The notes: generated from the letters alone by a model not told the origin. A stretch of 64,000 nt of DNA from Lepidostoma basale (GCA_022606425.2 JAHDVF020000726.1:186001-250000), one strand, 5' to 3'. Positions 1 through 11,795 are shown, numbered from the stretch's first letter. Numbers and translations: made by a program.

Positions 1-179
1 GCGTAGTTAATCAGTTCTGTAATATGAACCCCGTTAACAAATTCAAGGTTGATAGTGTAATACCATTTATTAATCACAATAGATTTATTGTACCGATGAA
101 TAGATGTTAAATGAAGATGGCGACATAAGTGGGATCCCCAAAATAAATCCGCTATATATCGTAATATCATAGATAAAAT

Positions 180-1115
180 GCAAAATGGATTAAAACATTT
201 GTATTTTTTTTTTTTTTAATTATTTAATAAAATTATAAAAAATTACAGGAACATTTTACAACTTATAAAACAATATTTTACTAACTAACTAACTAACTAA
301 CCATCACGCCGTCTCCCCGAAAAGGTAGGCAGAAAGAATGGACTGTCACATCTTTAAGGTTGATAGTGTAATACCATTTATTAATTTAAACTAGATGGCG
401 TTTACTTGTCACAATTAATTAAAAATATAAAAATCGCAAATGAAAAAAACAACAAAAACATTAAATATCGGTACTTAGAACATATTGAAAGCATTTTCGA
501 CGAAAGATCGCAAGATTTAAATCCTCTATAAAAAAACACCTTTCTCTTATCTCTCTATATGATGATGATGATTTATATAGCGCCATTTTTGTGAGAGATT
601 CACTTCAAGAGCGCTCAACGTCCGGAAAGCTTCTCTTAAAAAAGTTTAAAGAGAGCATCTGAACACTCCTTCGTCGTCTTGATTGCGAATATTGTAGGGC
701 AGCCTGTTCCACGCCGTCGGTCCCGCGATGCCAAAAGCGCGATCTGCGAAGTTTGAAGCTCCTTGGCGCCGCGGGACGAGAAGTTTGTGTGTTGCTTCTT
801 CCTTCGAGGATCGTTGAGTTGACTGCCGAGGGTTCAAATCTGTCAGCTTGCAAAGTTCTGTGAGGTAGTGGGGCGCTCGTCCATGTAAGGTCTTGTGAAC
901 CTTTCAAGTCAGGGTCCCCGGAGTCGGAATCTGTCACGACCTCTTGTCAAATAGTCATATATTTCATAACTATATGCTGCATTTTTAGTTAGATATGCAG
1001 GCACCATATAACTCTTAATTTTATAAACAAAGTGTTGTAAAGAACTAGCTTATTTGTTTAACATTGTTGAAATCCTATTATATCTACCCTAACCAAGCAT
1101 AGCTCTCATTCCTTT
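180..1115 (-). mobile_element. Non-LTR retrotransposon 3' remnant, interrupted by later inserts
   Basis: Segments at about 400-558 and 895-1115, read on the minus strand, match in order the + copy at 59290-60130, which encodes RGRDRFRLRRPRLESIEKGV and then FRRKCFQYVLSTDI and stop. The element is probably Jockey or CR1-like. It is split by a CR1-like insert (559-900) and by a 70-bp RTE tail with (TAAC)n (282-351). A 30-bp block, aaggttgatagtgtaata and on, is repeated near 48 and 357. Confidence 0.55.
559..900 (-). mobile_element. CR1/L2-like LINE, C-terminal fragment
   Basis: The minus strand encodes, in more than one frame, the family C-terminus SNFADRAFGIAGPTAWNRLP, comparable to FGDRAFAVAGPSAWKILPPR of the copy at 8940-9550. 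It ends in a (ATG)n-like tail at the left. Frames are broken. Confidence 0.7.
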
Positions 1116-1126
1116 ATTTTGTAAAC

Positions 1127-1650
1127 TAACTAACTAACTAACTTACCATCACGCCGTCTCCCCGGAGGGGTAGGCAGAAAGAATGGAACGCCACACTGTT
1201 CTGTCCTGACATACGCCTCTCGCTTCCTCTACATTCATACATCTTGTCATGCACGCACGTCGATTTTTCCGACTCCTCACGTGACCGACATTCAATATTT
1301 GATTGATTTGATCGTGCCACGTTTTCCTCGGCCTTCCTCTATTTCTAGCTCCGTTCACGCCGTTTACATATACCTTCTTTACCATTCTGTCTTCACTCAT
1401 TCTTTCCATGTGTCCAAACCATCTTAATGACCCTTTCCTTATTTTGTTCATAACACTTTTATTCGCACCACATTCACTTCTTATACTTGCATTTGTCACT
1501 CTATCATATACAGATTTGCCACACATTCGTCTTAGAGATCTCATTTCTACTGCATTTATTCTACTTTCATCCTTCTTTTGCCAGTTCCATGCTTCACTTC
1601 CATACATAAGGGTCGGCACAAGAACACCATTGTGCACTGCCATCTTAGCT
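1127..1650 (-). mobile_element. RTE-like LINE with (TTAG)n tail, 5'-truncated
   Basis: An open minus-strand frame of 164 residues covers the post-reverse-transcriptase region: TLMYGSEAWNWQKKDESRIN, then LRWFGHMERM, then GRPRKTWHDQINQILNVG, ending SAYPSGETA and stop. The stop TGA is followed directly by TGG and the tail, seen on the + strand as taac repeats. No catalytic motif is kept. This is the most abundant family in the window. Confidence 0.85.
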
Positions 1651-1924
1651 TTATACAGAAGAACAATAATTAAAGTGAGGCAATATTAAAGCATTATAGA
1701 CCAGTTTTCTACTATTTATATCCAATTTATTTCTGATTCTAAATAAGAAACCGATCTTTTTACCATTTTTTTAAAAACTTGCTTAAAATTTAATTAAAAG
1801 TTAAATTTTTCGTCTAATATAATACCCAGATACTTGATAACTTGACTTTTAAATAAATCCATTGGAATGTGGTCTAGATACCCTTTGCTTTTTGCTATTT
1901 TTTCCTGAAATGGTGCATCCTACA

Positions 1925-2115
1925 GCAAGTCATGCGTGGATAGGGGGCGGGCCTAGGGATCGTTTGAGCAAAGCTGACGAAGGGGCGCCGCTGCGTCCCA
2001 TAAGAGCTTTGATTAAGCGGCGGGTTACCTTCTATATATTTATTTAACTGTAAGTTTGTTCATTTGTATGCGTATTAACTATCACTGTATGTTACACTAC
2101 AATAAATAAATAAAT
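1925..2115. repeat. Fragments of two interspersed repeats
   Basis: About 1940-2030 matches the GC-rich family seen at 12880-13160 and 15890-16250 (gcgccgctgcgtcccataa). The following 60 bp resemble the 3' end of the Jockey-like family at 60660-60905, ending in AATAAATAAATAAAT. Confidence 0.5.
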
Positions 2116-3250
2116 CAAAAAATCCGTTGGACAGATGAAAAAAAAAATTAAAATTTCAAGAATGGTGAAGAAAGTATTCACTTTACTTTGGATATTCCTT
2201 AAACACCCCATACTTATTGTTTCTTCGACAATGGTTAAAACTCCGTTTTAAATAATTGTGGGACCAACTCTCTGCAGCTTCGAAGAGATGGGCATCTCTT
2301 AACTAATTTCTTTAGATTACTCAGGGGATATTTTGAGAACTCGGCCGTGCTGGAGGGTGTTCGGCTTTTTATCCCTGATAGATATCTCCGACAGCGACAG
2401 CACAAGTGAAAGCACACTAAATATATAATAATAAAGAAATTTTGTATAATTTTTTTTTTGTTTTCGTTATTTAAAATGAACCAAGAAATTTCAATTAAAA
2501 ATATTAACTATGTTGGCATCATATTGTGTGTAACACCTGATGATGTCAACATAAGTTAGCGAAACAGATCGCGACAATCCCATAAAAATAAATTGTGATA
2601 CGTATAAAATTGTGATCTCAAAATTAAAACATTTAATTATTTCGAGTATTTTAAGAACTAGAAATTATCATTTTGCCCCATTTCGTTGGTATAATACAAC
2701 GATCTATCATGTTATAAAACAGTTTTATTCTGCAATGTTTTCCCATTAAGAAGCTTGGGGATTTTTGGTTAAATTGATTTTGGGACTTCCTCATTACTCG
2801 GGACTTCCGTTTCCTGTTTAGGTCTGGTGCAATATACATTACCGTAACTCTTAGGGGCGTTATCGAAGCAAAGCTTTTAAACACATATAAGCTTTTGAAA
2901 AGTACTTGAACGTTAGGACTAATAATAGAGCAACCTAATACCTTCAATTCTCAGTCATAAGACTGAACACAATACCTGATTTCACTTACGTAAACTTTAT
3001 TACTAGTGCAATATCAAATAAGCGGATCATCAAAAAAAAATTTTTTTGTATACGGCAAGTCTTTAGTACCCAATTACCGTATACATTTTACATTTACAAA
3101 AATACATGTTAAAATTAAACAATTATTGTGGTATGTACAAAATATCAGCAATTGTGGTATGTACCTATATGGTCCTTAAAGGACGCATAGGTCATTTGGA
3201 GAATGTCCACATCGACTGACACCTCATTCAAGAGCAACATTATTTATTTT
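2116..3250. other. AT-rich sequence without recognised genes
   Basis: About 2250-2410 holds a decayed Jockey-like C-terminal fragment on the minus strand. At 2531-2600 there is a Penelope-like end with CTGATGATG and GCGAAAC. Nothing else is recognised. Confidence 0.5.
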
Positions 3251-3256
3251 CGTCTC

Positions 3257-3395
3257 AGACGACCTTCATGGAATAATAGTAAGTGCGACGACTGCCACAC
3301 CGATAGTTTCGGGTTCGATTCCCGGATATGTCAGTGTGATGCCACACTTTCACGTGACAATTAAATGGCGATAGATTAGCTACCTATATATCATT
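3257..3395 (+). mobile_element. tRNA-derived SINE, copy 1
   Basis: It contains a Pol III B-box-like block GGGTTCGATTCCCGG and the family body (ggcgatagattagctacct). The A box is degraded. About nine copies occur in the window. Confidence 0.7.
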
Positions 3396-3935
3396 CTGTC
3401 TATGGGTAGGCAAAAATAATTAAATGACACACTTTTCTTTCCTGACATATTTCCCTGAATTCCTCAAAATTCATTCATCGTGTCATGCACGAAAGTCGAT
3501 TTCTCTGACTCCTCACGTTGGCGACATTCAATATTTGATTTATTTGATCGTGCCATGTTCTCCTCGGTGGTCTTCTATTTCTAGTTCCATTTACATTGTT
3601 AAGATATGCTCCTTTACCATTATTTCCATGTGTCCAAACCATCTTAATGTTCATTTTAACCTGTAAACACAAATTAAATATTTGTCTTTTTTTATATTGT
3701 TTGTATGTACAACACTAACTTTAAAAAAATTTCAATTAAATATCAGACATGTTTCGCACAACCGGTCCTTCCTCAGTGATATTATAAAGTATAACAATGC
3801 ATGACACGATGAATGAATTTTGATGAATTTAGGGAAATAAGTCAGGAAAGAAATGTGTGGAAGTCCATTCTTTCTGCCTACCCATAGACAGAAATATATA
3901 TACGAGTAGGTAGCTAATCTAGCGCCATATATAAA
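3340..3935. repeat. Inverted repeat built from RTE and SINE fragments
   Basis: About 3360-3500 (SINE end plus minus-oriented RTE 3' part) is repeated in inverse orientation at about 3785-3935. Both carry the same unusual variant ctatgggtaggca. One side was therefore copied from the other rather than inserted independently. The RTE fragment continues to about 3665. Confidence 0.6.
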
Positions 3936-4125
3936 TTAAAACAATAGCATAAACGTTCCAAAATAAAATAAATCTTTATAACATCTGTCAAAACTGATCA
4001 TATTTGTGAACAATTTTATAATATTTTAAATATGTATCTTTATAATCTCACCGAGTAAGGACCGGCTATTTGAAACATGTCTGATATTTCATTAAAAATT
4101 TTTTTTAGTTAGTTTTGTATATCTC
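3706..4125. mobile_element. Fold-back element with Penelope-like ends
   Basis: The ends are inverted: aaatatcagacatgtttcgc with accggtccttcc near 3740, and aaggaccggct with gaaacatgtctgatattt near 4065. The copy at 7625-8140 has the same design. Confidence 0.5.
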
Positions 4126-4129
4126 TCGC

Positions 4130-4910
4130 GGACGCTAGAGAGTTGGACTTGATAGTAGTGTTGCTGTTGTAAATGCAACATGGCGCCTTACGACATTTTG
4201 TAGAGGCATACTTTCCAGCAAAACATACCCCGTCGTAGCCCTACTACCCTTTTGAACCCCTTTTGAGGTATTTTAAAGACCCCGCGAACCCCGGGCAATG
4301 TGGCACATATTACTTAGTGCCATAACAGCTAGAGAGAGGACGAATGGCGAGCTTCCAGCGCCATAAAACTGGATGCACCCATCTAAGGAAAGGTAACCCC
4401 GACAGAAAATCTTCCAGAGAAGGCAAGGGAGTACCACTCTGGATATTTTTCCACAGGTCATCACTTGGTGATAATCAACGTTAGGGAGACCTGACAGGAC
4501 ACATAAAGAAAAAAAAGTGTTGTATATATAAAGTATATGAAAAAGACAAATATAACATCTACAACACGAAGTATGGCGAACATAGAACATAGGAGCAACA
4601 TTTCGACGCGGATGTGACCACGATGTAGCGTGATATTATAAACTCGTATATTACTTTTTATTTTATTTTATCTTAATTTTATTTTTTATTTCCAGTACTA
4701 TAAGTATTTTAACTCTTAAATATTATGTATACCTTATTTTGTCTTAGTTTAACTTCAATCTTGTTTCTCACTATCATTTGTTGATTGTTAACTATTATTT
4801 TTAATCTGTGGTAGCATGTAATTGGCCTTATTTTAATTATTCTAAATGTTTATTTTATGTATATGTTATTGATATCGCTGTATGTTACCCTTAATAAATA
4901 AATGGTATAA
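4130..4910 (+). mobile_element. Non-LTR element 3' region ending in AATAAATA repeats
   Basis: The last 250 bp match 60660-60905 closely (gatatcgctgtatgttaccc, then taataaataaat) and, inverted, 29541-29770. The upstream part is unrecognised and its frames are broken. Confidence 0.55.
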
Positions 4911-5454
4911 ATGAATAAATGAATAGAAGAAACAAATGAAATAGGTTGATTAATACCAATTTCATGTTTTGTGTCATTCAATTGTTTTATCTTTAATTCT
5001 TTGAGTTTAACGTCTACTTATATCTCGAATGATACTTTCTATGAAGTAATTTATAATAGATTAAAATGTATTCGCGTATCTTGTTTTGCAAATGATTTCA
5101 ACAGCCTATCATAAATGATTTAGTCAAAGAATCGAGTACTTAGTTATAACGCGTTAATGAATTTTTAATCCAGTGATTTCACTTATATTATTATCTTAAT
5201 GCCTGGAAAAGGTCATAAAATGATAACGTTCTAATTGTCATATAAATCAGCAAAGTTACTGCAATAAAAATGAACGTTTTTAAGTGGAAAATATTATTAT
5301 TGCAATATAAAACGGGCGATCATCAACAAGCAAGGCCGTGCTCAAATATCTTGGCTTATTTCGAAGAATCCAAAAATACCTGAACTGAAAAAGGAGAGTA
5401 TATAATGCCTGTATTATGCCTGTTTTTATGGTATTGTGACAGACACAATGTTAA
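4911..5454. other. AT-rich sequence, nothing recognised
   Basis: No convincing coding potential, known repeat or splice-linked ORF was seen. Confidence 0.4.
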
Positions 5455-6140
5455 AAAAAGTGATAATGAAATAGTCACAATGTTGCATAAAAGTGGTATT
5501 GAGATAATCACAAACTCACAAATAGTGGTATTGAGACAGTCACAATGTCACAAAAAGTGGTATTGAGACAGTCACAATATCACAAAAATGGTATTGAGAT
5601 AATCACAAACTCTCAAATAGTGGTATGGAGACAGTCACAATGTCACAAAAAGTGGTATTGCGACAATCACAATCCCAAAAAAAGTGGTATTGAGATAATC
5701 TCAATGTCACAAAAAGTGGTATGGAGACAATCATAATGTCGCAAGAGGTGGTATTGAGACAATCACAATGTCACAAAAAAGTGTTTTAATGAGACACTCA
5801 CGTCACAAAAAATTGGTATTGAGACACTCACAATCTCACAAAAAGTGATGATGAGACAATCACAATGTCACAAAAAGTGGTATTGAGACAGTTACAATGT
5901 CACAAAAAAGTGTTATTGAGACACTCACAATATCACAAAAAATGGTATTGAGACAATCACAATGTCACAAAAAGTGGTATTGAGACAGTTACAATGTCGC
6001 AAAAAAGTGTTATTGAGACACTCACAATATCACAAAAAATGGTATTGAGACAATCACAATGTCACGAAAAGTGGTATTGAAACAATCACAATGTCCCAAA
6101 ACGTGGTATTGAGACAGTCACAATGTCACAAAAAGTGCCA
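5455..6140. repeat. Minisatellite, unit about 32 bp
   Basis: About twenty degenerate units of the form GTGGTATTGAGACAATCACA then ATGTCACAAAAA. Unit length varies through A-run changes and short indels. A short ORF over part of it is a by-product. Period and copy number are by eye. Confidence 0.9.
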
Positions 6141-6875
6141 ACAAGCTGAGAGACACACAGAGAGCATTATGGTGAGAGCATGTTGGATATCAGCGTCTCA
6201 TTAACGTCATGCTTGTTCTTAGGTTCTTGGGTTCATGGGTCGATGCATTCTTACAAATCGGCGACTTAAATGTATAAATTATATGTTTGAAATGTCCATT
6301 TGGAATCATTATCATTTGTGAATTTTCATTTTTTTCTCTAATATACTGTTTGATTTTCTAAATACAGTAAGCAATCAATAAAGAAAATTACACTTTTTCG
6401 TTTCATCATCTTCATCGGCTGTCCCTCGTATCCGAGGAAGACTGTCCTTCACGGTTGTGGGTCCTCAGTTGGCTAAATAGCTCAATCCTGATCCACACAC
6501 TCTGGGGCATCTGGAGCAGGAGAAAACGTTGTCAGTGGAGCCTCCACCGTCTCCAGGTGGTCTCTCTTCTCGTCTCCTCCTCCTCTCTGCGCTGTGCTTC
6601 AAAGTCCTGCATGCCTTTATGTATTGTTTTTATCCGCCAAAGTCTGTATTTTCCCAGAATTCATTATCAATGGGTGTATCAAGTCCTTTGGTGGTTCGCT
6701 TTTAGGAATTCCTTAGCGTTTCTTCTGACCTTCTCTCTTGGGTCGCCTGAAAGTATAATACAAATTATCCTTTGAGAGTCTAGTCTCTCTGAAAGTAAAG
6801 AATTTTCCTTGGGAGTCTAGTCTCAGGCATCCTTATCACATTGCAGTTGTCTCTGAATGATGGCAGCCTCAAGTC
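6141..6875. other. Sequence without recognised genes
   Basis: It includes a moderately GC-rich stretch (6410-6780) with an open + frame of 106 residues that matches no family I know; it may be a minus-strand transposon fragment. Confidence 0.35.
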
Positions 6876-7280
6876 TCTTCATATTGACCTCAGTAAGTAT
6901 GCTGTCATTTATCCGTTTGTCCTGCCATTTCACATTTAGGATCCTTCCTAGAACCAAATAATGACAGCATACTTGCTGAGGACAATATGATGAGTGTTGA
7001 GGCTAAACAGTGCAAACAAGCAAATAAGGAAGGATCCTAAATGTGAAATGGCAGGACAAACGGATAAATGACAGCATACTTACTAAGGTCAATATGATGA
7101 ATGTTGAGGCTGAATATTGCATACAAGCAAATAATAAACCAAAAGGTAAAAAACAGAAGACTTATAAAAGCCCTTGAGCGATACCACCAACGTTGTCTAT
7201 GAAGGATCATAGACAACGTTGGTGGTATCGCTCAAGGGCTTTTATATGTCTTCTGTTTTTTACCTTTTGGTTTATTATTT
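6876..7280. repeat. Two adjacent long inverted repeats
   Basis: First: 6876-6951 is repeated inverted at about 7026-7108 (key block gtgaaatggcaggacaaacg). Second: arms 7129-7202 and 7207-7280 are 74 bp each, nearly perfect, with only a 4-base spacer. Confidence 0.85.
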
Positions 7281-7624
7281 GGTTGTAACCACTGTCTATA
7301 AATATTAATATTGATTTGATTTCGTATTTGGAACCTTTTAAAAGTAAATTTATTGTTTTATTTATTATTAATGAATTTCTTATAACTTAATCTTATCACG
7401 TGTCATTAGAAAATAATATTAATATTACTTAAAGTAGCCGCTTCATTTATTAATTAAGACAATAATACCTTTATTGTCTTTTAATTAAGGAGAATTAATT
7501 CTGTGACTTATCAATCATCGTATTATTATAATTATATATAATTGTATTCAATATTCAATCAATCATGATTAATAGAAAGAATTTTAACAAATTTGAAATT
7601 TTCTCTTTCTTTTTAATATACTTT

Positions 7625-8140
7625 GTATATACAACACTTTTATTAAAAAAATAAAATTATATAGAAATGTTTCGGACAAACAGTCCTTCTTCAGTAAAGA
7701 TATTGGCGTTGAAATTTTGCATGTTAATAATACGAGAAATATAACTTTGACTCGTAGAAACTCGTATAACTCGAAGAAATATAACTTTGAGCAATCTCAA
7801 AATTTTAGAAATTAAAAAAGCTAATAAAAATATAGAAAATATTATCGATAATCAAATAAATTTAACGTCAAATCCAATCTTTGATTTATTTCCTTTGTTG
7901 TAAGTAATTACCTGAACCCCAATAAGAACTTTAAATTTTAAATTGAATCATAATATTTGTTATAACAAAAGCATAAACGTTCCAAAATAAATCTTTATAA
8001 CATCTGTCAGATCATGAAAACAACAACAATTTTAAAATATTTTTTATAAATATGTATCTTTACTGAAGAAGGACTGTTTGTCCGAAACTTGCTTCTATAA
8101 TTTTATTTTTTTAATAAAAGTGTTGTATATACTCGTACAA
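7625..8140. mobile_element. Fold-back element with Penelope-like ends, copy 2
   Basis: The arms at about 7627-7700 and 8055-8135 are inverted copies, with gtttcggacaaacagtcctt at the left and actgtttgtccgaaac at the right, and tatacaacacttttattaaa outermost. The interior is AT-rich and non-coding. Confidence 0.65.
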
Positions 8141-8769
8141 GGTGTGTTAAAAAGAAAAATAGAAATAAACCATCATAACAACACAAAGTGTGGCGTATAT
8201 AGAAGAAATTAGATTTTTTTTTATTTTTTGGAACGAAAGGATCTTGAGATAGGAATATATAGAGATTCATTCATGTCTACTGCTTTATTTAAGGGAATGA
8301 CATGTTTCGTCTTGCTATGGTATTATGATTTTTTAAGTGTTTTTAATATTTTTTATATATGTCTTAGCAGCAATTCAGTTTACCATAAAAATAAAATACT
8401 TTTATAATAATTTGCAAGATTAATTATTTATAAAAATATATTTAAAGGATTAAGGAAGTTGAAATGTTAAAATATTTAAATCAATTATTTCTTAATTTAA
8501 AGCTTTTTTATTAATTCGAAGTTTAAATTAAAATCGTTTAAATGGTGCAATATTTAATAAGCATCTGTCGATTTACAAATCTGTTCTTATTTGTGTTTCA
8601 AAGTATTTAAAACTTTTAATTGCGATTTATCTTCTGATGACGATATTCTGTTTACTATTTTGAATTTCGAATGTCTAACAAAATAAACAGAACAGTCCAA
8701 AAGCCGTGTTTTTATTTTCTTAATAAATTATTTTTCATATACATACCTGTATATTTGTCAAAAAGAGCG

Positions 8770-8935
8770 GAGTGTCAGTAAGTCTGTTTCTTGTATGCGG
8801 ATGACGCTGTCCTGCTCGCAGATAACGAGCATGAACTACAAGTCCTGGTGAATAGTATGTATGAGGTATTCATGCGAAATGATCTGATGATGAATGTGAA
8901 TAAGTCCAAGGTAATGATTTTTAAATGTCCTAATG
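8770..8935 (+). mobile_element. RTE-like LINE, reverse transcriptase catalytic-box fragment
   Basis: It encodes YADDAVLLADNEHELQVLVN, then MRNDLMMNVNKSKVMIF. YADD is the catalytic motif of reverse transcriptases. It breaks off abruptly into a CR1-like fragment. Confidence 0.8.
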
Positions 8936-9550
8936 CATTAAAAACACTTATTAATTCCTTCGTCGTATCTCGACTCGACTATTGCAAAAGCATTACCCCA
9001 ACATACCCAAGAAACAAACAATATGTTTTCAATGCGGCAGCACGACATATAAAAGTGTTTCAAAAACTCGCACATTTCACAACATCCTGCTCAAGTGTCC
9101 TGAAAGAATCCAGTATAAACTATGCTGGAAGGTTTTTAAAGCGCTTCACGGAATAACACCAGCCTATATACTCGTATCTGTATTTTGTGTTGCTGATAGC
9201 GCTAACTTGCGGCAGTCTACGCTTCGATCAGCAAACTCCTCGGCAATAGGCAGATTAGTTGAGCCAAAGCGCAACTCTCGGACAAATTTCGGAGATCGGG
9301 CTTTCGCAGTGGCAGGTCCGTCCGCCTGGAAAATACTTCCTCCACGCCTCACAATCCGACAGATTTTAAAACTCACCTCAACACCCATATTTTTAAAATA
9401 TCGCATAAAATATAAACAACAGTTATCTGATTGCTGGTGTCACATGCAGCTCTCATGACTATCTAATAACATTGTCAAAGCGCCCTTGAGGTGAGGTATT
9501 CACGAAAACGGCGCTACATAAATTAACCTAATTATTATTCTTATTATTAT
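8936..9550 (+). mobile_element. CR1/L2-like LINE, C-terminal region
   Basis: Two overlapping frames cover VVSRLDYCKS, then FKALHGITPAYI, then FGDRAFAVAGPSAWKILPPR. These are standard C-terminal landmarks of CR1/L2-type proteins. At least one frameshift is present, and a (TTA)n tail follows at 9530-9550. Confidence 0.75.
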
Positions 9551-9599
9551 TATATCCTGTCTCAATTCCATCATCTTCATATAAATAATGAATTAGTTT

Positions 9600-9765
9600 A
9601 GTTTCATGGAAAGCAAGATCGGCCATGCTAGAAGTTGGAAGAATCGACAAGCGTATATGACTCGCTGTATGAACGTGGGGGAAGCTAGAGAGGTGTGTCA
9701 GGATAGAGTAGTGTGGCGGTCTATTCTCTCACAGCCTACCCGTTTGGAAAAACGGCGTGATATTT
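9600..9765 (+). mobile_element. RTE-like LINE 3' fragment
   Basis: It encodes GHARSWKNRQAYMTRCMNVG, then CQDRVVWRSILS. The (TTAG)n tail is lost and replaced by TTG repeats. Confidence 0.75.
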
Positions 9766-9799
9766 TGTTGTTGTTATTGTTGATTATTAATTTGAATTT

Positions 9800-10060
9800 T
9801 TTTAAATGGGAAAATGGCAATGGGCAGGTCACGTAACCAGAAGCTCAGATGAAAAGTGGACAAGAATACTGCTGACTTGGAGACCGTGGACGGCAAAGAT
9901 AAGTGCAGGGCGACCGTAACTACGGTGGAAGGATGATCTGATCAGACACGTCGGAATAACCTGGATGCAATCTGCACAGGACAGAGTGACATGGAAGCGA
10001 ATGGAGGAGGCCTTTGTCCAGGAGTGGACGGGAATAGACTGAGGAAGAAGAATAAGAAGA
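9800..10060 (+). mobile_element. RTE-like LINE, second subfamily, C-terminus with GAA-rich tail
   Basis: It encodes KWQWAGHVTRSSDEKWTRIL, then RWKDDLIRHVGITWMQSAQD, then FVQEWTGID and stop, followed by a purine GAAGAA tail. The same family lies on the minus strand at 63525-63848. Confidence 0.8.
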
Positions 10061-10108
10061 AATTTGTTTGCCTGTCCTATGTTTAACAAGATTTTTCATA
10101 ATGATATT

Positions 10109-10374
10109 CAAGGATTAATTGTATCTCAATAGAGATGAAGATGCAAATTGGAAACAGAATATGGTGATCGAGGTGTTTACAGGACTTATGACCTGTCATT
10201 GGTTGGGTTAAGCGCACGCTTTATGTGATACAACATTCCCCATTCCACCTTTCTTATGACCACCATGTCTGACACATTTTTGGAAGTTGTATATATGTTA
10301 ATATACAACACCACAATTCACATGTTAGTTTCAAGTACAAGTCTACAAGTATTTGTATACATTCAAAATGTTGT
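10109..10374 (+). mobile_element. Palindromic element B, short copy with 11-bp target duplication
   Basis: It runs from CAAGGATTAATTGTATCTC to CATTCAAAATGTTGT. It is flanked by perfect ATAATGATATT repeats at 10098-10108 and 10375-10385. It is non-coding. Confidence 0.75.
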
Positions 10375-10389
10375 ATAATGATATTGTTC

Positions 10390-10899
10390 GTTATATTAAC
10401 TTTTAAGTAAAATTAGGTATGCAGACATGATTAACATAGGACGACGCTGGATTTCTGAATTTTGTAAACTTGAATGGGTGTTCTATTATTTATAAAAGGA
10501 AAAATACTTTTCAAAGTCTATCGTCGGGGAAAATTAGTTTGAAAGCACTCAATTAACTTTTTGATTAGACTCCATCACCGGTTGAAAACTAAATTTTCGC
10601 CCAGAAGAAATTTCATGTAAGTAAATAATAACATTTTAAACTCTTTTTAAAGGTGGGAGTATTGAATTTGCGATTGGTACAGTTTTCTTTCGTTGCTTTT
10701 ATATATAACAATTCAAGTTTCCAACAGGTTAGGTTGTAATGTAAAGAGTGGTCGAATATTCGCGGAAAATGAAAAGAAAAATATCCAGTTTTAAAAAGTT
10801 TATTTTTATCAAATATATTAAATTTCGATTAATACTATTTTTTAATGATACTATTGAGGTCTAGATACTACATATTAGTCTGCTTTCAATAAACTGGGT
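10390..10899. other. AT-rich sequence, nothing recognised
   Basis: No coding or repeat signal could be supported. Confidence 0.4.
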
Positions 10900-10982
10900 G
10901 AATGCAGAGCAGAAGCTGTGTAGACTTCACGAGGAAACGGCAAAAGTGTGTCTCAAAATTAATATGTCCAAGACAGTATGCC
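10900..10982 (+). mobile_element. RTE-like reverse transcriptase scrap
   Basis: It encodes CRLHEETAKVCLKINMSKTV, the segment just after the YADD box in RTE proteins. Confidence 0.5.
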
Positions 10983-11795
10983 AATTCAAATTCAAATCAG
11001 TTTATTTACTCAAAAGACATTACAAACAGGAAAAAGTTTAAGGCATCTATTGAGTACAGGTAAAATATTATAAAAATACAACGCAGTACCAGGAACGCAT
11101 TAGAGATGGTTTGACAATAGGAAGACAAGATACTTTCTAAAGTCAAGAGTATTTGTCTCCTGAACGTACCTTCACTAATATGAGAGACGTCGATCTCCGA
11201 GGAGACCGCGTTCAGCAAACTAATTGCTCTTTCCACCGGTGTCACCAGAGGCAGATTGGTTCTGGTGGCTGGTAGGTAAAACAACCTGTGCTGTCGCTGT
11301 CGGAGAAATCTATCAGGAACAAAAAGACCAACATCCTCTAGCACGGCCGAGTTCTCGAAATATCCCCTGATTAATTTAAAGAAATGGGTAAAGAGATGCC
11401 ACCTCTATAAAGCTGTAAAGAATTGGTTTCAAGCATTCCTAACAGAAATACCGTGGGATAGAGCTACGAATAACTACCATACTCTTTCATGTAGAGATAC
11501 CTCAGATTTTTTTCTGAACCCTCTCCAACATAACGGAATATCTCGCCTCACGAGGACTCCATATCACAGAACCATTTTCAAGTCTGCTCCGAACCAATGC
11601 GTTGTATAGGACTCTAAGCACATTGGGATCTCTGAAAACTCTTTCGGTTCGAATGATGAAGCCCAACATCCCCAGTGCAATGTTACAAATCCTCTCGATA
11701 TGTGCACGAAATGTCAGCCTACTAGAACTTCTAGACCTACGAGTGTCCACAAATGACTCTACCCCAACCTTATAATTTTTAAGAATTAATTGCAT
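10983..11795 (-). mobile_element. Jockey-like LINE, C-terminal region
   Basis: The minus strand encodes GLFVPDRFLRQRQHRLFYLP, then TRTNLPLVTPVERAISLLNA, then EIDVSHISEGTFR. Further upstream in the element is FRAHIERICNIALGMLGFII. It ends in a (TTTGA)-type tail at the left. Related copies lie at 40770-41290, 41480-41680 and 55680-56370. Confidence 0.75.

Noticed and set aside
282..300. (TAAC/TTAG)n runs as telomere-type repeats
   Set aside because: Insect telomere units are TTAGG; these 4-base runs always sit at RTE 3' ends.
5455..6140. CRISPR-like array
   Set aside because: Units are contiguous with no unique spacers; eukaryotic minisatellite.
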